Of a stretch of 51,070 nt of DNA, positions 1 through 8,157 are shown one piece after another. The translations under genes and the position numbers were made by a program. Position 1 is the stretch's first letter; every line of letters begins with the position of its first letter. The notes under the pieces are model-generated. The model was given only the letters and a program-made list of their open reading frames with translations. It did no database searches and had not been told where the DNA came from. This stretch comes from Chitinispirillum sp. (GTDB taxonomy: Bacteria > Fibrobacterota > Chitinivibrionia > Chitinivibrionales > Chitinispirillaceae), in assembly GCA_007115975.1 (NCBI GenBank), contig SKJJ01000050.1, positions 1-51,070 of the forward strand. Direction: 5' to 3'.

Positions 1-730
1 CATCAGATGTCTGGTAAATAGAAGTTCTTATACGATGACGCCAGGTTCTTAGGGATTCATTCCACAGATCTTCATCCTCGGTAAAAATTGCCACCGCCAT
101 TCGAACCTCAAGAATGGAAAAGAGCCAGTTTGGTGTTGGAGGAGTTCTGTTATTAGTTACCGAGATATATACCTTTTTGATGTAATCTTCAAATGCTTTA
201 ATGTCACTCTGTTTCCAACCAGAGTTTGAGTACCTGAGAAGTTCTGCTGCATTTATAAAGTGTGGTCCGGCCCACCCAACAACGAGAGGTGCATTTTTGT
301 TGGTATTTCTATCGTGAACCCTTGCCCAGTTATTAAGTATCTCTATAGCCTTATCTGCATGCGCCTGTTTGTCGGTGAGCACCCAGTGAAGAGCGTGGGT
401 ATACGCAGTGCGGGCATCATTGGTCATATCATCACAACCATGATTGGGGTTGTTATGGCCACCACACTCCACATTAGCCCGGGCTTTAGGCCTGTAAGTA
501 AGAGAGGATTGAGGTGATTTTTTCATCTCCTCATAAGCACTTTTCCATGGTTGCTCACCAGCTTCGATCTTACTTCTTACAATCGCAATCTGCTCTGCGC
601 TGTGCAGTATGCCGGGATGATTCCACTTTTTCTGTGCGCTTGCAGTAGAGTTGAGCATTAAAAAGAGCATAATGCTGGTGAAAACGAACTTTACAGTAAA
701 TGGCCGAATAAAACGGTGTATTGCTCCCAT
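1..730 (-). CDS. Alginate-lyase-like secreted protein (3' part cut off by window edge)
   Basis: The minus strand is open from an ATG at 730 to the window edge, about 243 codons with no stop, so the C-terminal part is missing. The N-terminus is a signal peptide: a basic start, a hydrophobic core and an S-A-Q cleavage region near residue 30. The mature part has the alpha-helical pattern of the alginate lyase/heparinase superfamily (PF05426-like). It contains an ILNNWA helix, a GWAGPHFINAAELLRY segment and a TPPTPNWLFSILEVR segment. Such enzymes cleave uronic-acid polysaccharides by beta-elimination in the periplasm or outside the cell. The exact substrate cannot be read from this fragment. No strong Shine-Dalgarno precedes the ATG. 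Family assignment is by eye. Confidence 0.75.
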   Translation of the reverse strand, partial: MGAIHRFIRPFTVKFVFTSIMLFLMLNSTASAQKKWNHPGILHSAEQIAIVRSKIEAGEQPWKSAYEEMKKSPQSSLTYRPKARANVECGGHNNPNHGCDDMTNDARTAYTHALHWVLTDKQAHADKAIEILNNWARVHDRNTNKNAPLVVGWAGPHFINAAELLRYSNSGWKQSDIKAFEDYIKKVYISVTNNRTPPTPNWLFSILEVRMAVAIFTEDEDLWNESLRTWRHRIRTSIYQTSD

Positions 731-744
731 ATAAAGGTAGCCCC

Positions 745-812
745 CCCTGGTTATAGTGTTTGATTTGTCATTTTGCAAAGACAGCCCGGTCTTTGGTGAT
801 ACTTAACCAGGG
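745..812 (-). promoter_or_regulatory. Nested inverted repeats in the leader of the alginate-lyase-like gene
   Basis: A perfect 9-bp inverted repeat (CCCTGGTTA at 745-753, TAACCAGGG at 804-812) encloses a second perfect 6-bp hairpin (AAAGAC at 777-782, GTCTTT at 789-794). The outer repeat ends about 15 bases upstream of the start codon at 730, where folded RNA or a bound protein could affect translation. I cannot match it to a known riboswitch class. It could also be a two-site operator. Confidence 0.3.
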
Positions 813-1416
813 AGCATCTGCAGCAGTGATTAGTTTAGCGGTTTTAGTCCATCGTTGCAAAAACGCAGTCATCACACCCATTCCCACCGGGATTAACCGA
901 TTTAGTGTTTAGTCAAACAGTTTCTGTATTTTGAACAACTACTACCTCTTAATATAAGGGAAAAAAAAACAGAGTGGTAGATTTATTTTAGTTTTATTCT
1001 ATATTTTTTTCTCATAAGCTGCTACCATTATTGTTGATTTGGCCATAATTTAGCCCTTTTACTGCTTTATAATTTTTAGTCGGGTAACAATTTTCATTCC
1101 AGTTGATAAAAAGTATCTCTAGTACCCGAACCGGATCAGCACAAAAGACATTGCACGTTACGGATTGTTTGTCCCTTTGTCCCTGACTGTTTTTGCAACC
1201 CACAGATACTACACCCAAACAGAGCAAAACCATCTATTGAAGTATCGCAATGATATGGAAGAATAATATGGAAGAATATTTTTTTGATGTATAGTCTGCA
1301 ATTGCGCCAACAATGGCTAAGTCGATTTCCAAAGGATGAGCAGCTAAACTTTTTAACCATATAATTTGTTATTTCCAACCAGTTACGCGTATTTACGCAA
1401 ACTTTTGCAAAAAGTG
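813..1416. other. AT-rich intergenic region without a convincing gene
   Basis: No well-supported gene lies between the divergent lyase-like and TIGR02147 genes. A minus-strand ORF at 1012-1233 (73 codons) starts like a lipoprotein (V-S-V-G-C lipobox). It has no ribosome site and no recognisable domain after the cysteine. It may be a decayed gene remnant or chance. Confidence 0.4.
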
Positions 1417-1445
1417 TTCACTAAAGAAGTATTTTTTCTTATATT
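1417..1445 (+). promoter_or_regulatory. Candidate sigma-70-type promoter of the TIGR02147 gene
   Basis: TTCACT (1417-1422) and TATATT (1440-1445) are separated by exactly 17 bases. They match the consensus boxes at 4/6 and 5/6 positions. Transcription would begin near 1452, about 54 bases before the ATG at 1506. Confidence 0.35.
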
Positions 1446-1505
1446 AACTATACTACCAGCTGTAATAGAGAGAAGTATCTATTGCTCCCTAAACCGAGAA
1501 CATCT

Positions 1506-2342
1506 ATGATATCAATTTTCCACTACAGCGATTTCCGAAAATTTCTCAAAGATTCATATCTTGCGAAGAAAGCGCAGACCAAAGGGTTCAATTACCAGTT
1601 TATCGCACAGCAAGCGAATTTTAAATCCCTGGGCCTGGTGACACAGCTATTTCAGGGTAAGACCAAACTTTCTGACGCTATGATTCCCCGGATTGCCGAT
1701 GTATTTGGGCTTACAACGCGCGAAAAATCCTTTTTCACCGACATGGTACATTATAACCAGGCAGTTAAGCACACGAAAAAAAAGTACCATTACGAACGAA
1801 TGCTTCGATATGAAGAGGCCGCAGTTGTATCGATCCCCAAAGATCACTACGAGATACTCGACAAGTGGTACTACACGGCAATTCGCGCGATACTCAGCTT
1901 TTATAAATTTAATGGCGACTACTCCGCGTTGGCCAAAATGGTTCAGCCGTCAATTTTTCCGTCTGAAGCCAAAAAGGCAATATCGGTTCTCGAGCGATTA
2001 GGTATGATCAAGCGTGACGAAGATGGCTTTTACAAACTCACCAGCCTTCACCTGACAACCGAAGGGCTTGATTGTACAATGGGGATAAACAACTATGTGA
2101 TCAACTCCCTTGAAATTGCACGTGACTCATTGCACCGCTTTGAAAAGACAAAGAGGAGCCTCTCAGCACTTTCATTATCGGTATCAAAAGAGGGTTTTGA
2201 TGAGATGGTTGGAGAGATCGAAGATTTCAGAAAACGTATCGTCGACATTTCAAAAAGAGATCGTCATGTTGACCGTGTCTATCAGCTCAATATGCAGTTT
2301 TTCCCAATCTCCGCGTTTGATGATAAGGAGAGCGATTCATGA
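1506..2342 (+). CDS. TIGR02147 (DUF4423) family protein, probable regulator
   Basis: This 278-residue protein begins with the family signature: an IF-Y-DFRKFL-D-Y start, then a helix-turn-helix-like section (about residues 20-65, with IAQQANFKS and LVTQLFQGK). Next come a W-Y-Y-TAIRA segment and a winged-helix-like part (about 150-190, ISVLERLGMIKRDEDGFY). The family was named from paralogs in Fibrobacter succinogenes; its role is not well established and a DNA-binding regulator is likely. I prefer the ATG at 1506 because family members start just before this signature. A TTG at 1482, preceded by AGAGAGA, would add eight residues. The next gene overlaps by four bases (ATGA), so the two are translationally coupled. 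Confidence 0.8.
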   Translation: MISIFHYSDFRKFLKDSYLAKKAQTKGFNYQFIAQQANFKSLGLVTQLFQGKTKLSDAMIPRIADVFGLTTREKSFFTDMVHYNQAVKHTKKKYHYERMLRYEEAAVVSIPKDHYEILDKWYYTAIRAILSFYKFNGDYSALAKMVQPSIFPSEAKKAISVLERLGMIKRDEDGFYKLTSLHLTTEGLDCTMGINNYVINSLEIARDSLHRFEKTKRSLSALSLSVSKEGFDEMVGEIEDFRKRIVDISKRDRHVDRVYQLNMQFFPISAFDDKESDS

Positions 2343-3742
2343 GTGCCATGCGCTATCTATTCGTTACATTCTGTTTGCTTTTGGCCATTATGGGCTGCAA
2401 CAATCAAACGATTGTAGGAAATGATGATGACCCAGGGTCTTCGTTTGAGGTTGTGGCATATGCGGGGCTCGTAACAGACCTGTATGGAAACCCACTGGAA
2501 GGGATAGATGTAACTTTCAAGTGTGTGATGGTAACCCCCGCCGGGGACAATATTCGCAGCAGTTACAGCTCACAAACCGACAGCACTGGTTTATATAAAT
2601 TCGACACGCTTCCCAATGGAACGTATGTTGGTATTTTTACCAGCCAGGCGGGATATTACCAGGCTATCGACCAGCAGATTACAAACGGAATTGACACATC
2701 CTCCGAGGTTCAAAACACCGCAACCCTTAAACCGATAGTCACTCTTGAGGGGCGGATTTTTTCAAGCAGTGGTGAGCAGTTTGAGGGTCTTACTGTTTAC
2801 ATTCCAGGAACTTCATGCTCATCAAGAGTCAACGAGCTGGGTATCTATACCCTAACCGATGCTCCACAAGGCGACTACGACATAGCATTTGTTAAAGATG
2901 GTGCAGTTAATTACCTCCCTGTAAGCGTCTCATCAACTGAGACCAAAACCGTCTATTTAAAAGATTTGACCTATCATACAGGTGCCGGTTCTGCAGTAAA
3001 AGAGTACAGCCCGTTTTCGACAACAGAAGAGCAGAGCTTTGCTATAGTACCCACAGCATACAAAGAGGGGTCGGAGCCCCAGTGGTACAGCAGAAAAGAT
3101 TTTTCCAAGGTCCGGTATTTTGTACCGGTTGATACCGGACGCAACGAATTGAATGCCGAACCTGTTCAGATTCTTTTTATCGGCCTGCCAATTCGTGATG
3201 ACCAAATCATGGTTCAACGTCTTAAAAGAGACGGATACACTGTTTTCTTTAAAGACTATACAACTGCAGCTCCAAACGATATTATAAACATGGATTTGAT
3301 CTATACCTCCTATTCTGTAACCACCCAAACTATTGACACACTTTTCAAAACCGCTCCGATCCCTCTCATTTGTAATGAGAGAAACTATGCGGGGAGACTG
3401 GGAATGGCGGCCCCGGATAATGGTTCACCCCATGCACGGCTGCGCATCATACAGCCGCAGCACCCTTTAGCAGCAGGCTTGAAGGGAACCGTTCAATTTG
3501 CAGAAAGTGATGTCAACATTGAGGGGGGCAGCCCCTCTTCGGATGCAGACATCATTGCCGTTGACCCAAGAAATGAGTCCAGGGCACTGATTTACGCTTA
3601 CGAGCCTGGTGATGAGATGCACTCAGGGGATGTTGCACCGGCAAGAAGAATCTACTTTCTGGCATCAATTCAAACCTCCAGAAACATGAGCCCTGACGGG
3701 TGGAAACTTTTCGATGCACTGATTGCCTGGGCAGTGAATTAA
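2339..3742 (+). CDS. Lipoprotein with two carboxypeptidase-regulatory-like domains and a C-terminal alpha/beta domain
   Basis: The 467-residue product has a lipoprotein signal peptide with the acylated cysteine at residue 20 (A-I-M-G-C). Two beta-sandwich repeats of the carboxypeptidase regulatory-like type follow, at about 36-130 and 133-205. Each has the pattern G-V-T-D-x-Y-G-N-P-L-E-G or its variant, then Y-x-F-D/T-x-L-P/A-x-G. From about 230 the protein changes to an alpha/beta region with a phosphate-loop-free Rossmann-like pattern (QILFIGLP, then an RIYFLASIQTS strand near the end). This is reminiscent of glutamine-amidotransferase-like or ThuA-like folds, but no catalytic triad is clear. 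It overlaps the upstream regulator by four bases. It is probably displayed on the envelope and controlled with that regulator. Function unknown. Confidence 0.7.
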   Translation: MSAMRYLFVTFCLLLAIMGCNNQTIVGNDDDPGSSFEVVAYAGLVTDLYGNPLEGIDVTFKCVMVTPAGDNIRSSYSSQTDSTGLYKFDTLPNGTYVGIFTSQAGYYQAIDQQITNGIDTSSEVQNTATLKPIVTLEGRIFSSSGEQFEGLTVYIPGTSCSSRVNELGIYTLTDAPQGDYDIAFVKDGAVNYLPVSVSSTETKTVYLKDLTYHTGAGSAVKEYSPFSTTEEQSFAIVPTAYKEGSEPQWYSRKDFSKVRYFVPVDTGRNELNAEPVQILFIGLPIRDDQIMVQRLKRDGYTVFFKDYTTAAPNDIINMDLIYTSYSVTTQTIDTLFKTAPIPLICNERNYAGRLGMAAPDNGSPHARLRIIQPQHPLAAGLKGTVQFAESDVNIEGGSPSSDADIIAVDPRNESRALIYAYEPGDEMHSGDVAPARRIYFLASIQTSRNMSPDGWKLFDALIAWAVN

Positions 3743-3961
3743 TTGATCCTGCAGAACGTGATCAAGCGAGGAGTGGGGGGTTTACTCTCTGCGCCTCTCT
3801 GCGCATTTCCATCACTGCGACTTTCCGCAACTTATTCTCACCTCCCACCAAAGAAGGAAGTGTGGAGAATGAGGAATAATAACTTATACTGCCGGGAGAT
3901 TGCCCCCTGTTGGCTTTTATTCGGCTACATTTCACGTTTTTCGTTCGGGGGACTCCCAGCG
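3743..3961. other. Intergenic region with a CTCTGCG-type repeat
   Basis: No gene is supported here. An inverted repeat TTGATC/GATCAA (3743-3748 and 3760-3765) directly follows the lipoprotein gene and could be part of a weak terminator. A short dispersed repeat of CTCTGCG words lies at 3785-3810. Confidence 0.4.
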
Positions 3962-4093
3962 CTACAACCGAGACACCGATCCCGCATCCTGCAGGAGAAC
4001 CCGGAGCAGTTGTTTCCTGTCTCCCGTCAAGATGCGTTCTACGATATCGGCAAAGCCTGAAATAGCCGGCGGTGTATTTTGAATTCCCTGCAT
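3962..4093 (-). CDS. Possible 43-residue small protein downstream of cheX
   Basis: An ATG at 4093 opens a 43-codon frame in the same direction as, and just after, cheX. The frame extends upstream to include GTG codons at 4117 and 4114, reading V-V-V-D-N-S-A-A-M-Q. The composition is protein-like: an ISGFADIVERIL helix followed by a basic GDRKQLLRVLL helix. No good ribosome site is visible and I do not recognise a family. It may be the last gene of the chemotaxis operon or a chance frame. Confidence 0.25.
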   Translation of the reverse strand: MQGIQNTPPAISGFADIVERILTGDRKQLLRVLLQDAGSVSRL

Positions 4094-4136
4094 TGCAGCA
4101 GAGTTGTCAACCACCACAAAAGTCCCAACACCATTG

Positions 4137-4598
4137 TTACTTAGCAGTTTTCAGTGCCACCTCCATAGCAAATTCACCATGCGTGCTGCTAAACGGAACG
4201 ACCATCGTTGGAACGCCCTTGGGAACGGCTATGCGATGATTTTTCCCAATAACAACATTTGGGAGACTGATGGTCAGTTTGAACTCTGTAAGGTACTGTT
4301 TTGCGTACCCCGCAACTATATTGGCCAGCTCCCCGATAGCATCTGTTAGGTCGTCCCCTACGATTTTAATCTCTGTACCGAGCATAATTGAGACGTATTT
4401 GAGCGCCAGGACCTTTGGAAAGCTCAGTGCGATAATACCCTGCGCCTGACCGGTTAGTGCGATCACCCCCGAAACGTCATATTGGTGCAGTGCTTCCATT
4501 TTCAGCACCGGTTTTTGCATTTTCAACTCGCAGTTGAGCATTGTTTTGAATGTTTCAACTGTTGCAGTTATAAACGGATTTACGAAAGAGACGTCCAT
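4137..4598 (-). CDS. cheX: CheX-type chemotaxis phosphatase
   Basis: This 153-residue protein is the usual size for CheX, which dephosphorylates CheY-P. The CheC/CheX/FliY active-site pattern is present once: D-A-I-G-E-L-A-N, with the catalytic Glu and Asn three residues apart, then a proline about 20 residues later (SLPNVVIG). I place the start at the ATG at 4598, preceded by AGGAG with an 11-base spacer. An in-frame GTG at 4610 touches that Shine-Dalgarno and is unlikely to be used. It lies 50 bases after cheY, at the 3' end of the chemotaxis cluster, as the signal-termination component. No cheC or cheD is seen here. Confidence 0.85.
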   Translation of the reverse strand: MDVSFVNPFITATVETFKTMLNCELKMQKPVLKMEALHQYDVSGVIALTGQAQGIIALSFPKVLALKYVSIMLGTEIKIVGDDLTDAIGELANIVAGYAKQYLTEFKLTISLPNVVIGKNHRIAVPKGVPTMVVPFSSTHGEFAMEVALKTAK

Positions 4599-4648
4599 TA
4601 TATAAAACACTCCTGTTAAATTAGTAATTATGTGATAGCGAGTTTCTC

Positions 4649-5020
4649 TTAGAGCCCCATTCCAAGGCTCTCCATGATCTTGCCAATAATATCCTCCTGT
4701 GTGAAAGGTTTCATCACATAGTTTTTTGCACCGTTACCTATGGCTTGAATAACCCTATGCCGTTCAATTTCAGTTGTAACCATTGTAACTGGTATATTTT
4801 TATATTGCGGGTTATCTTTTACACGTTTTAAAAATTCCATCCCATCCATTTCCGGCATATTCCAGTCCAGAAGTATTAGATCTACCACCCCCTCCTTTTT
4901 TAGAAATCCCAGTGCCTCTCTTCCATTCTTAGCTTCCACAAAATCAAAGCCCAGAACATCCACAGCACTTTTCACGAACATCCTTACAGCCCTTGAATCA
5001 TCAATTGACAATATTTTCAC
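4649..5020 (-). CDS. cheY: CheY single-domain response regulator
   Basis: This is a stand-alone receiver of 123 residues. The acidic pair is D7-D8, the phosphoacceptor is D52 (LILLDWNMP), the switch Thr is at about 82 and the conserved lysine is K104 (VMKPF). It would be phosphorylated by the CheA encoded upstream and carry the signal to the motility motor. Translation starts with GTG, preceded by AAAAGGGG. The gene lies between cheR and cheX in the operon. The N-Y-V-M-K-P-F tail motif is common in CheY proteins outside the gammaproteobacteria. Confidence 0.9.
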   Translation of the reverse strand: MKILSIDDSRAVRMFVKSAVDVLGFDFVEAKNGREALGFLKKEGVVDLILLDWNMPEMDGMEFLKRVKDNPQYKNIPVTMVTTEIERHRVIQAIGNGAKNYVMKPFTQEDIIGKIMESLGMGL

Positions 5021-5049
5021 GCTCTACCCCTTTTTTGATTAACCCGTAT

Positions 5050-5904
5050 TTATCTAACCCTGTAGTAGAGACCACGGGTGTGACTGAGCATTTCATATTC
5101 TGCAGAGTAGTTGATGAGCGACTCAGAAGCGCCCAGAAAAAGATGTCCATGGGGTCGGAGCATTGCAGCCATTCTCCTGAGAATGTCTTTTTTAAACTCA
5201 TCAGAAAAATAGATAAGTACATTTCTGCAAAAAATAATATCAGGCTTTCCGATAGGTGAAAAACTGTCCTGAAGGTTAAGTTTTTTAAACTGCACCATTC
5301 TTTTTATTTCATCCTTAACGATCCACACTTTACCATCTTGGATGAAGTAACGATTGAGCATTGTTTCGCCGAGTCCTCTGCTAATGGCAAATCCATCATA
5401 TCTTCCAGCCATGGCAATATAGAGAACGGTTGGAGAGATATCAGTTGCAATAATCTCGAAATGGTCCGCAGAGACCCCCGGATGAGTTCTTATGTGTTCA
5501 TATATAGTCATAGCAATGGAATAAGGTTCCTGACCGGTCGAACTGGCAGCACACCATATTACCATTTTTGATTTTTCACCGCTTTTAATCTGTTCACAAA
5601 ACCTCTTCACAAGTACCTCATCGAGTATTACAAAGGGGGATGTATCCCGAAACCACAGTGTTTCATTTGTAGTCATCGCATCAATAATCTTATCTCTAAG
5701 TTTTCCCGTTGTATCACTAACAGCTTTAGTGTGAAACTGGCGAAAATTGCTACACCCGCTTTCGACCATAAGGCTTGTGAGCCGTGTTTCAAGGAGATAT
5801 ATTTTCTCTTGTCTGATAGTTATACCACAGTATTTTTCAATGTAATCGCGCATGAGCTTGAATTCAGCAAAATCTATTGTAGCGTACTCTTCCATAGTAA
5901 TCAT
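5050..5904 (-). CDS. cheR: CheR chemoreceptor methyltransferase
   Basis: The 284-residue product has an N-terminal all-helical CheR domain (about 10-70) and an S-adenosylmethionine-dependent methyltransferase domain. The latter carries WCAASSTGQEPYSIAM (equivalent to the WSAACSTGEEPYS motif) and IIFCRNVLIYF. It would methylate glutamates on the three receptors encoded upstream, opposing CheB. Its ATG overlaps the stop of the preceding response regulator gene by four bases (ATGA at 5901-5904). A second Met at residue 4 is an alternative start. Confidence 0.92.
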   Translation of the reverse strand: MITMEEYATIDFAEFKLMRDYIEKYCGITIRQEKIYLLETRLTSLMVESGCSNFRQFHTKAVSDTTGKLRDKIIDAMTTNETLWFRDTSPFVILDEVLVKRFCEQIKSGEKSKMVIWCAASSTGQEPYSIAMTIYEHIRTHPGVSADHFEIIATDISPTVLYIAMAGRYDGFAISRGLGETMLNRYFIQDGKVWIVKDEIKRMVQFKKLNLQDSFSPIGKPDIIFCRNVLIYFSDEFKKDILRRMAAMLRPHGHLFLGASESLINYSAEYEMLSHTRGLYYRVR

Positions 5905-6500
5905 TTTCCGTTAGTCAAAGTTGTTAAGTTTTTGATTTTGTATTTCTTGAGAGCGTGTTGTATCTCATCAACTTTCTCGGAATCAGTCTTCATAGAGAGG
6001 ACTATTTTTTCGATGGTACGAGAAAAAGCAATGGTTGAATCAAGCTTTATCTCCATTTCACCAATGCACTTTTTGGCATTGTCCTCAATTGTTTCTTTAG
6101 CGAAGCGGTAATTTTCTGTTTCATTTTTACTTTGCAGAATCTCACGTATTAAAGAGATCTTTTCATAGAGGAGAAAAGTGTTGATCGGTTTTTCAAGATA
6201 ATCTCTTGCCCCCAACTTTATTGCTTCTACAGCAGAATCAACAGAAGCCCGACCGGTTATAACAATGACCTCAATACGCGGATGCTCCTTTTTAACCTTC
6301 TTTAGTATATCAAAACCGGAAACTTCGGGCATCAGGAGATCTGTTATAAGCAGGTCAATGCCCGATTTAGAGAGTAATTCATAAACCTTCTGGTAACTGT
6401 CAGTGACAATCAGAGTATCCCCTGGCATAATTACTTTTTTAAGTACATCTTTGTAGACATTGAGTAATAGGGGCTCATCATCAATACAGACAATATTCAT
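5901..6500 (-). CDS. Response regulator with a helical C-terminal extension, between cheB and cheR
   Basis: This 199-residue protein has an intact receiver domain at about 1-120: acidic pair D7-D8, phosphoacceptor D54 (LLITDLLMP), T82 and K104 (LEKPI). An 80-residue helical, charged tail follows, including a likely coiled coil from about 115 to 190. It lacks any DNA-binding, GGDEF, HD or PP2C output domain. Its position between cheB and cheR, overlapping cheR by four bases, ties it to the CheA pathway. It may be a second CheA target, a phosphate sink or a scaffold protein. The receiver call is firm; the role is inferred. Confidence 0.8.
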   Translation of the reverse strand: MNIVCIDDEPLLLNVYKDVLKKVIMPGDTLIVTDSYQKVYELLSKSGIDLLITDLLMPEVSGFDILKKVKKEHPRIEVIVITGRASVDSAVEAIKLGARDYLEKPINTFLLYEKISLIREILQSKNETENYRFAKETIEDNAKKCIGEMEIKLDSTIAFSRTIEKIVLSMKTDSEKVDEIQHALKKYKIKNLTTLTNGK

Positions 6501-6510
6501 ATCGTCTCCT

Positions 6511-7599
6511 TCAGAAAGTTTTTAATAGTTTGCATATTTCCAGATGCATACTCGCCAAATCAACAGACTTGTCGGACAAGCCTTCATCATCGATGGCTTT
6601 TGGCATTCCGTATACAACGCAACTCGAAGGGGACTGGGTTATGCTGTAGCCCCCCTTCTTTCTAATAGCTTTCACTCCTTTAAGCCCATCTGCCCCCATA
6701 CCTGTGAGAATAACCGACAGCACCCCTTTACCTTCATATACTGATGCAACAGACCTGAAGAGAACATCAACCGCAGGTTTACAGCTGTTTTCGGGTGGTC
6801 CATCATCCAGACCAATTACCACCGATTCATCTTTTACACGAACGGTCATATGTATTCCTCCCGGAGCAATATACACCGTCGCGGGTACGACCAGGTCTCC
6901 ATTTTGAGCTTCTCTTACAGCAAGGGCTGATTTTTTATCGAGGCTACAAGCCAGGGATTTGGTAAAACCCCTGGGCATATGTTGTACGAGAAGAATCGGT
7001 ACCCCAATCGTGGCCGGAAGTTTTGGTATCAGATAATTCAACGCTTCGGGCCCTCCGGTTGAGACCCCTATGGCGAGAACCGCAACCTTTGAGGGAATCG
7101 GGGCAGCCATTACAACAGGAGGCGGACTACTTGATCTGTTGGTTGGGAGGCCAGAACAAGAGGTGCTATTTTTTTCTGGCCGGTGCTGCCTTAAACCCAT
7201 GCGCACCCTAACTATTCTCAATACCCCTTCCAAGTCATTTTTCAGGGCTTGCCTGTTTGCTTGTATGCATGACCCCTCCGGCTTTTTTATAAAATCAAGA
7301 GCCCCCTTTTGCAGTGCTTCGATTGTGACCTCGGCATGTCTTCCGCTTATACCACTCATCATTACAAAGAGTGTTTCCGGATAGGATTCCTTAGCGACTT
7401 CAAGGATCTCAACACCGCTCATCCCCGGCATGTTAATATCACATAGAACAAGATTGATCTTATTTGCAGCCAATCTTTTCAGAGCGATGTCACCACTTGA
7501 CGCAGTACATATAACGTCTACATCGGAAAAACTACCAAGGGCTTCCGATGCAATTTTTCGATACATCACGGTATCATCTACTACCATTACCCGTATCAC
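6511..7599 (-). CDS. cheB: CheB protein-glutamate methylesterase
   Basis: The 362-residue protein has an N-terminal receiver (D8-D9, phosphoacceptor D54, K105-K106-P region), a Ser/Pro-rich linker at about 140-165 and a CheB catalytic domain. The catalytic domain has the serine in IGVSTGGPEAL (about S180), the histidine in LLVQHMPRG (about H207) and the aspartate in LTGMGADG. It removes methyl groups from receptors when phosphorylated by CheA. I choose the GTG at 7599 because AAGGAG sits seven bases upstream. A TTG at 7626 would add nine residues and overlap cheW. Confidence 0.92.
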   Translation of the reverse strand: MIRVMVVDDTVMYRKIASEALGSFSDVDVICTASSGDIALKRLAANKINLVLCDINMPGMSGVEILEVAKESYPETLFVMMSGISGRHAEVTIEALQKGALDFIKKPEGSCIQANRQALKNDLEGVLRIVRVRMGLRQHRPEKNSTSCSGLPTNRSSSPPPVVMAAPIPSKVAVLAIGVSTGGPEALNYLIPKLPATIGVPILLVQHMPRGFTKSLACSLDKKSALAVREAQNGDLVVPATVYIAPGGIHMTVRVKDESVVIGLDDGPPENSCKPAVDVLFRSVASVYEGKGVLSVILTGMGADGLKGVKAIRKKGGYSITQSPSSCVVYGMPKAIDDEGLSDKSVDLASMHLEICKLLKTF

Positions 7600-7610
7600 A
7601 AAGTTACTCC

Positions 7611-8117
7611 TTATACCTTGTAGCAATCAGCTGTTTGGTTACAATTTTCCATTGCAAGAACGGTCTGAACATTTAACACAACAAGCAGCTTGCCATCAAG
7701 CTTGACGATTCCCCTGATATAACGGCTATCGACACCATTTACATTTGCAGGAGCTGACTCCATTTCATCTTCATGCACGGTGACCATGTCGCCTATTCTG
7801 TCAACCATAAGGCCAACGATATCCTTTGCGGTTTTACTCACACCAAAGCCTTTGTCTCTTAACCGGTCAAGCTCCTCATCAGTTTTAAGTACTATACAAT
7901 TTTCACCTGAGACACCCGCTTTATCTTCAATACCAAGCTTTACTTTCAAATCAGCAACAGTTACAATTTGCCCCCGAAGATTCATTAGTCCTACGATGTA
8001 TACTGGTGAAGGGTCGACCTCTGTAACAACCATATTCTGGTTAATCTCTCTAACAAGCAAGACATCTATTCCAAAGTAATCGTTACCTAAAAAAAATGTA
8101 GCAAATTGTGCTGGCAT
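7611..8117 (-). CDS. cheW: CheW receptor-kinase coupling protein
   Basis: A single CheW domain spans the 168 residues (FFLGNDYFGIDVLLVREI at the start, then GLMNLRGQIVTVADL). CheW bridges chemoreceptors and CheA in the array. The ATG is preceded by a strong AAGGAGG. The gene lies between cheA and cheB; its stop falls in the region carrying the cheB ribosome site. CheA in this cluster appears to carry two further CheW-like domains, so this system has three such folds. Confidence 0.93.
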   Translation of the reverse strand: MPAQFATFFLGNDYFGIDVLLVREINQNMVVTEVDPSPVYIVGLMNLRGQIVTVADLKVKLGIEDKAGVSGENCIVLKTDEELDRLRDKGFGVSKTAKDIVGLMVDRIGDMVTVHEDEMESAPANVNGVDSRYIRGIVKLDGKLLVVLNVQTVLAMENCNQTADCYKV

Positions 8118-8157
8118 AGTTCCTCCTTATAGAGCTGATCTGATTGGTCTTTGTTGG

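Noticed and set aside
745-900. Possible c-di-GMP or other known riboswitch upstream of the alginate-lyase-like gene
   Set aside because: Hairpins are real but I could not match conserved core nucleotides of GEMM or other classes.
3743-4060. 105-codon plus-strand frame downstream of the lipoprotein
   Set aside because: Starts with a non-ATG codon, has no ribosome site and includes the CTCTGCG repeat.
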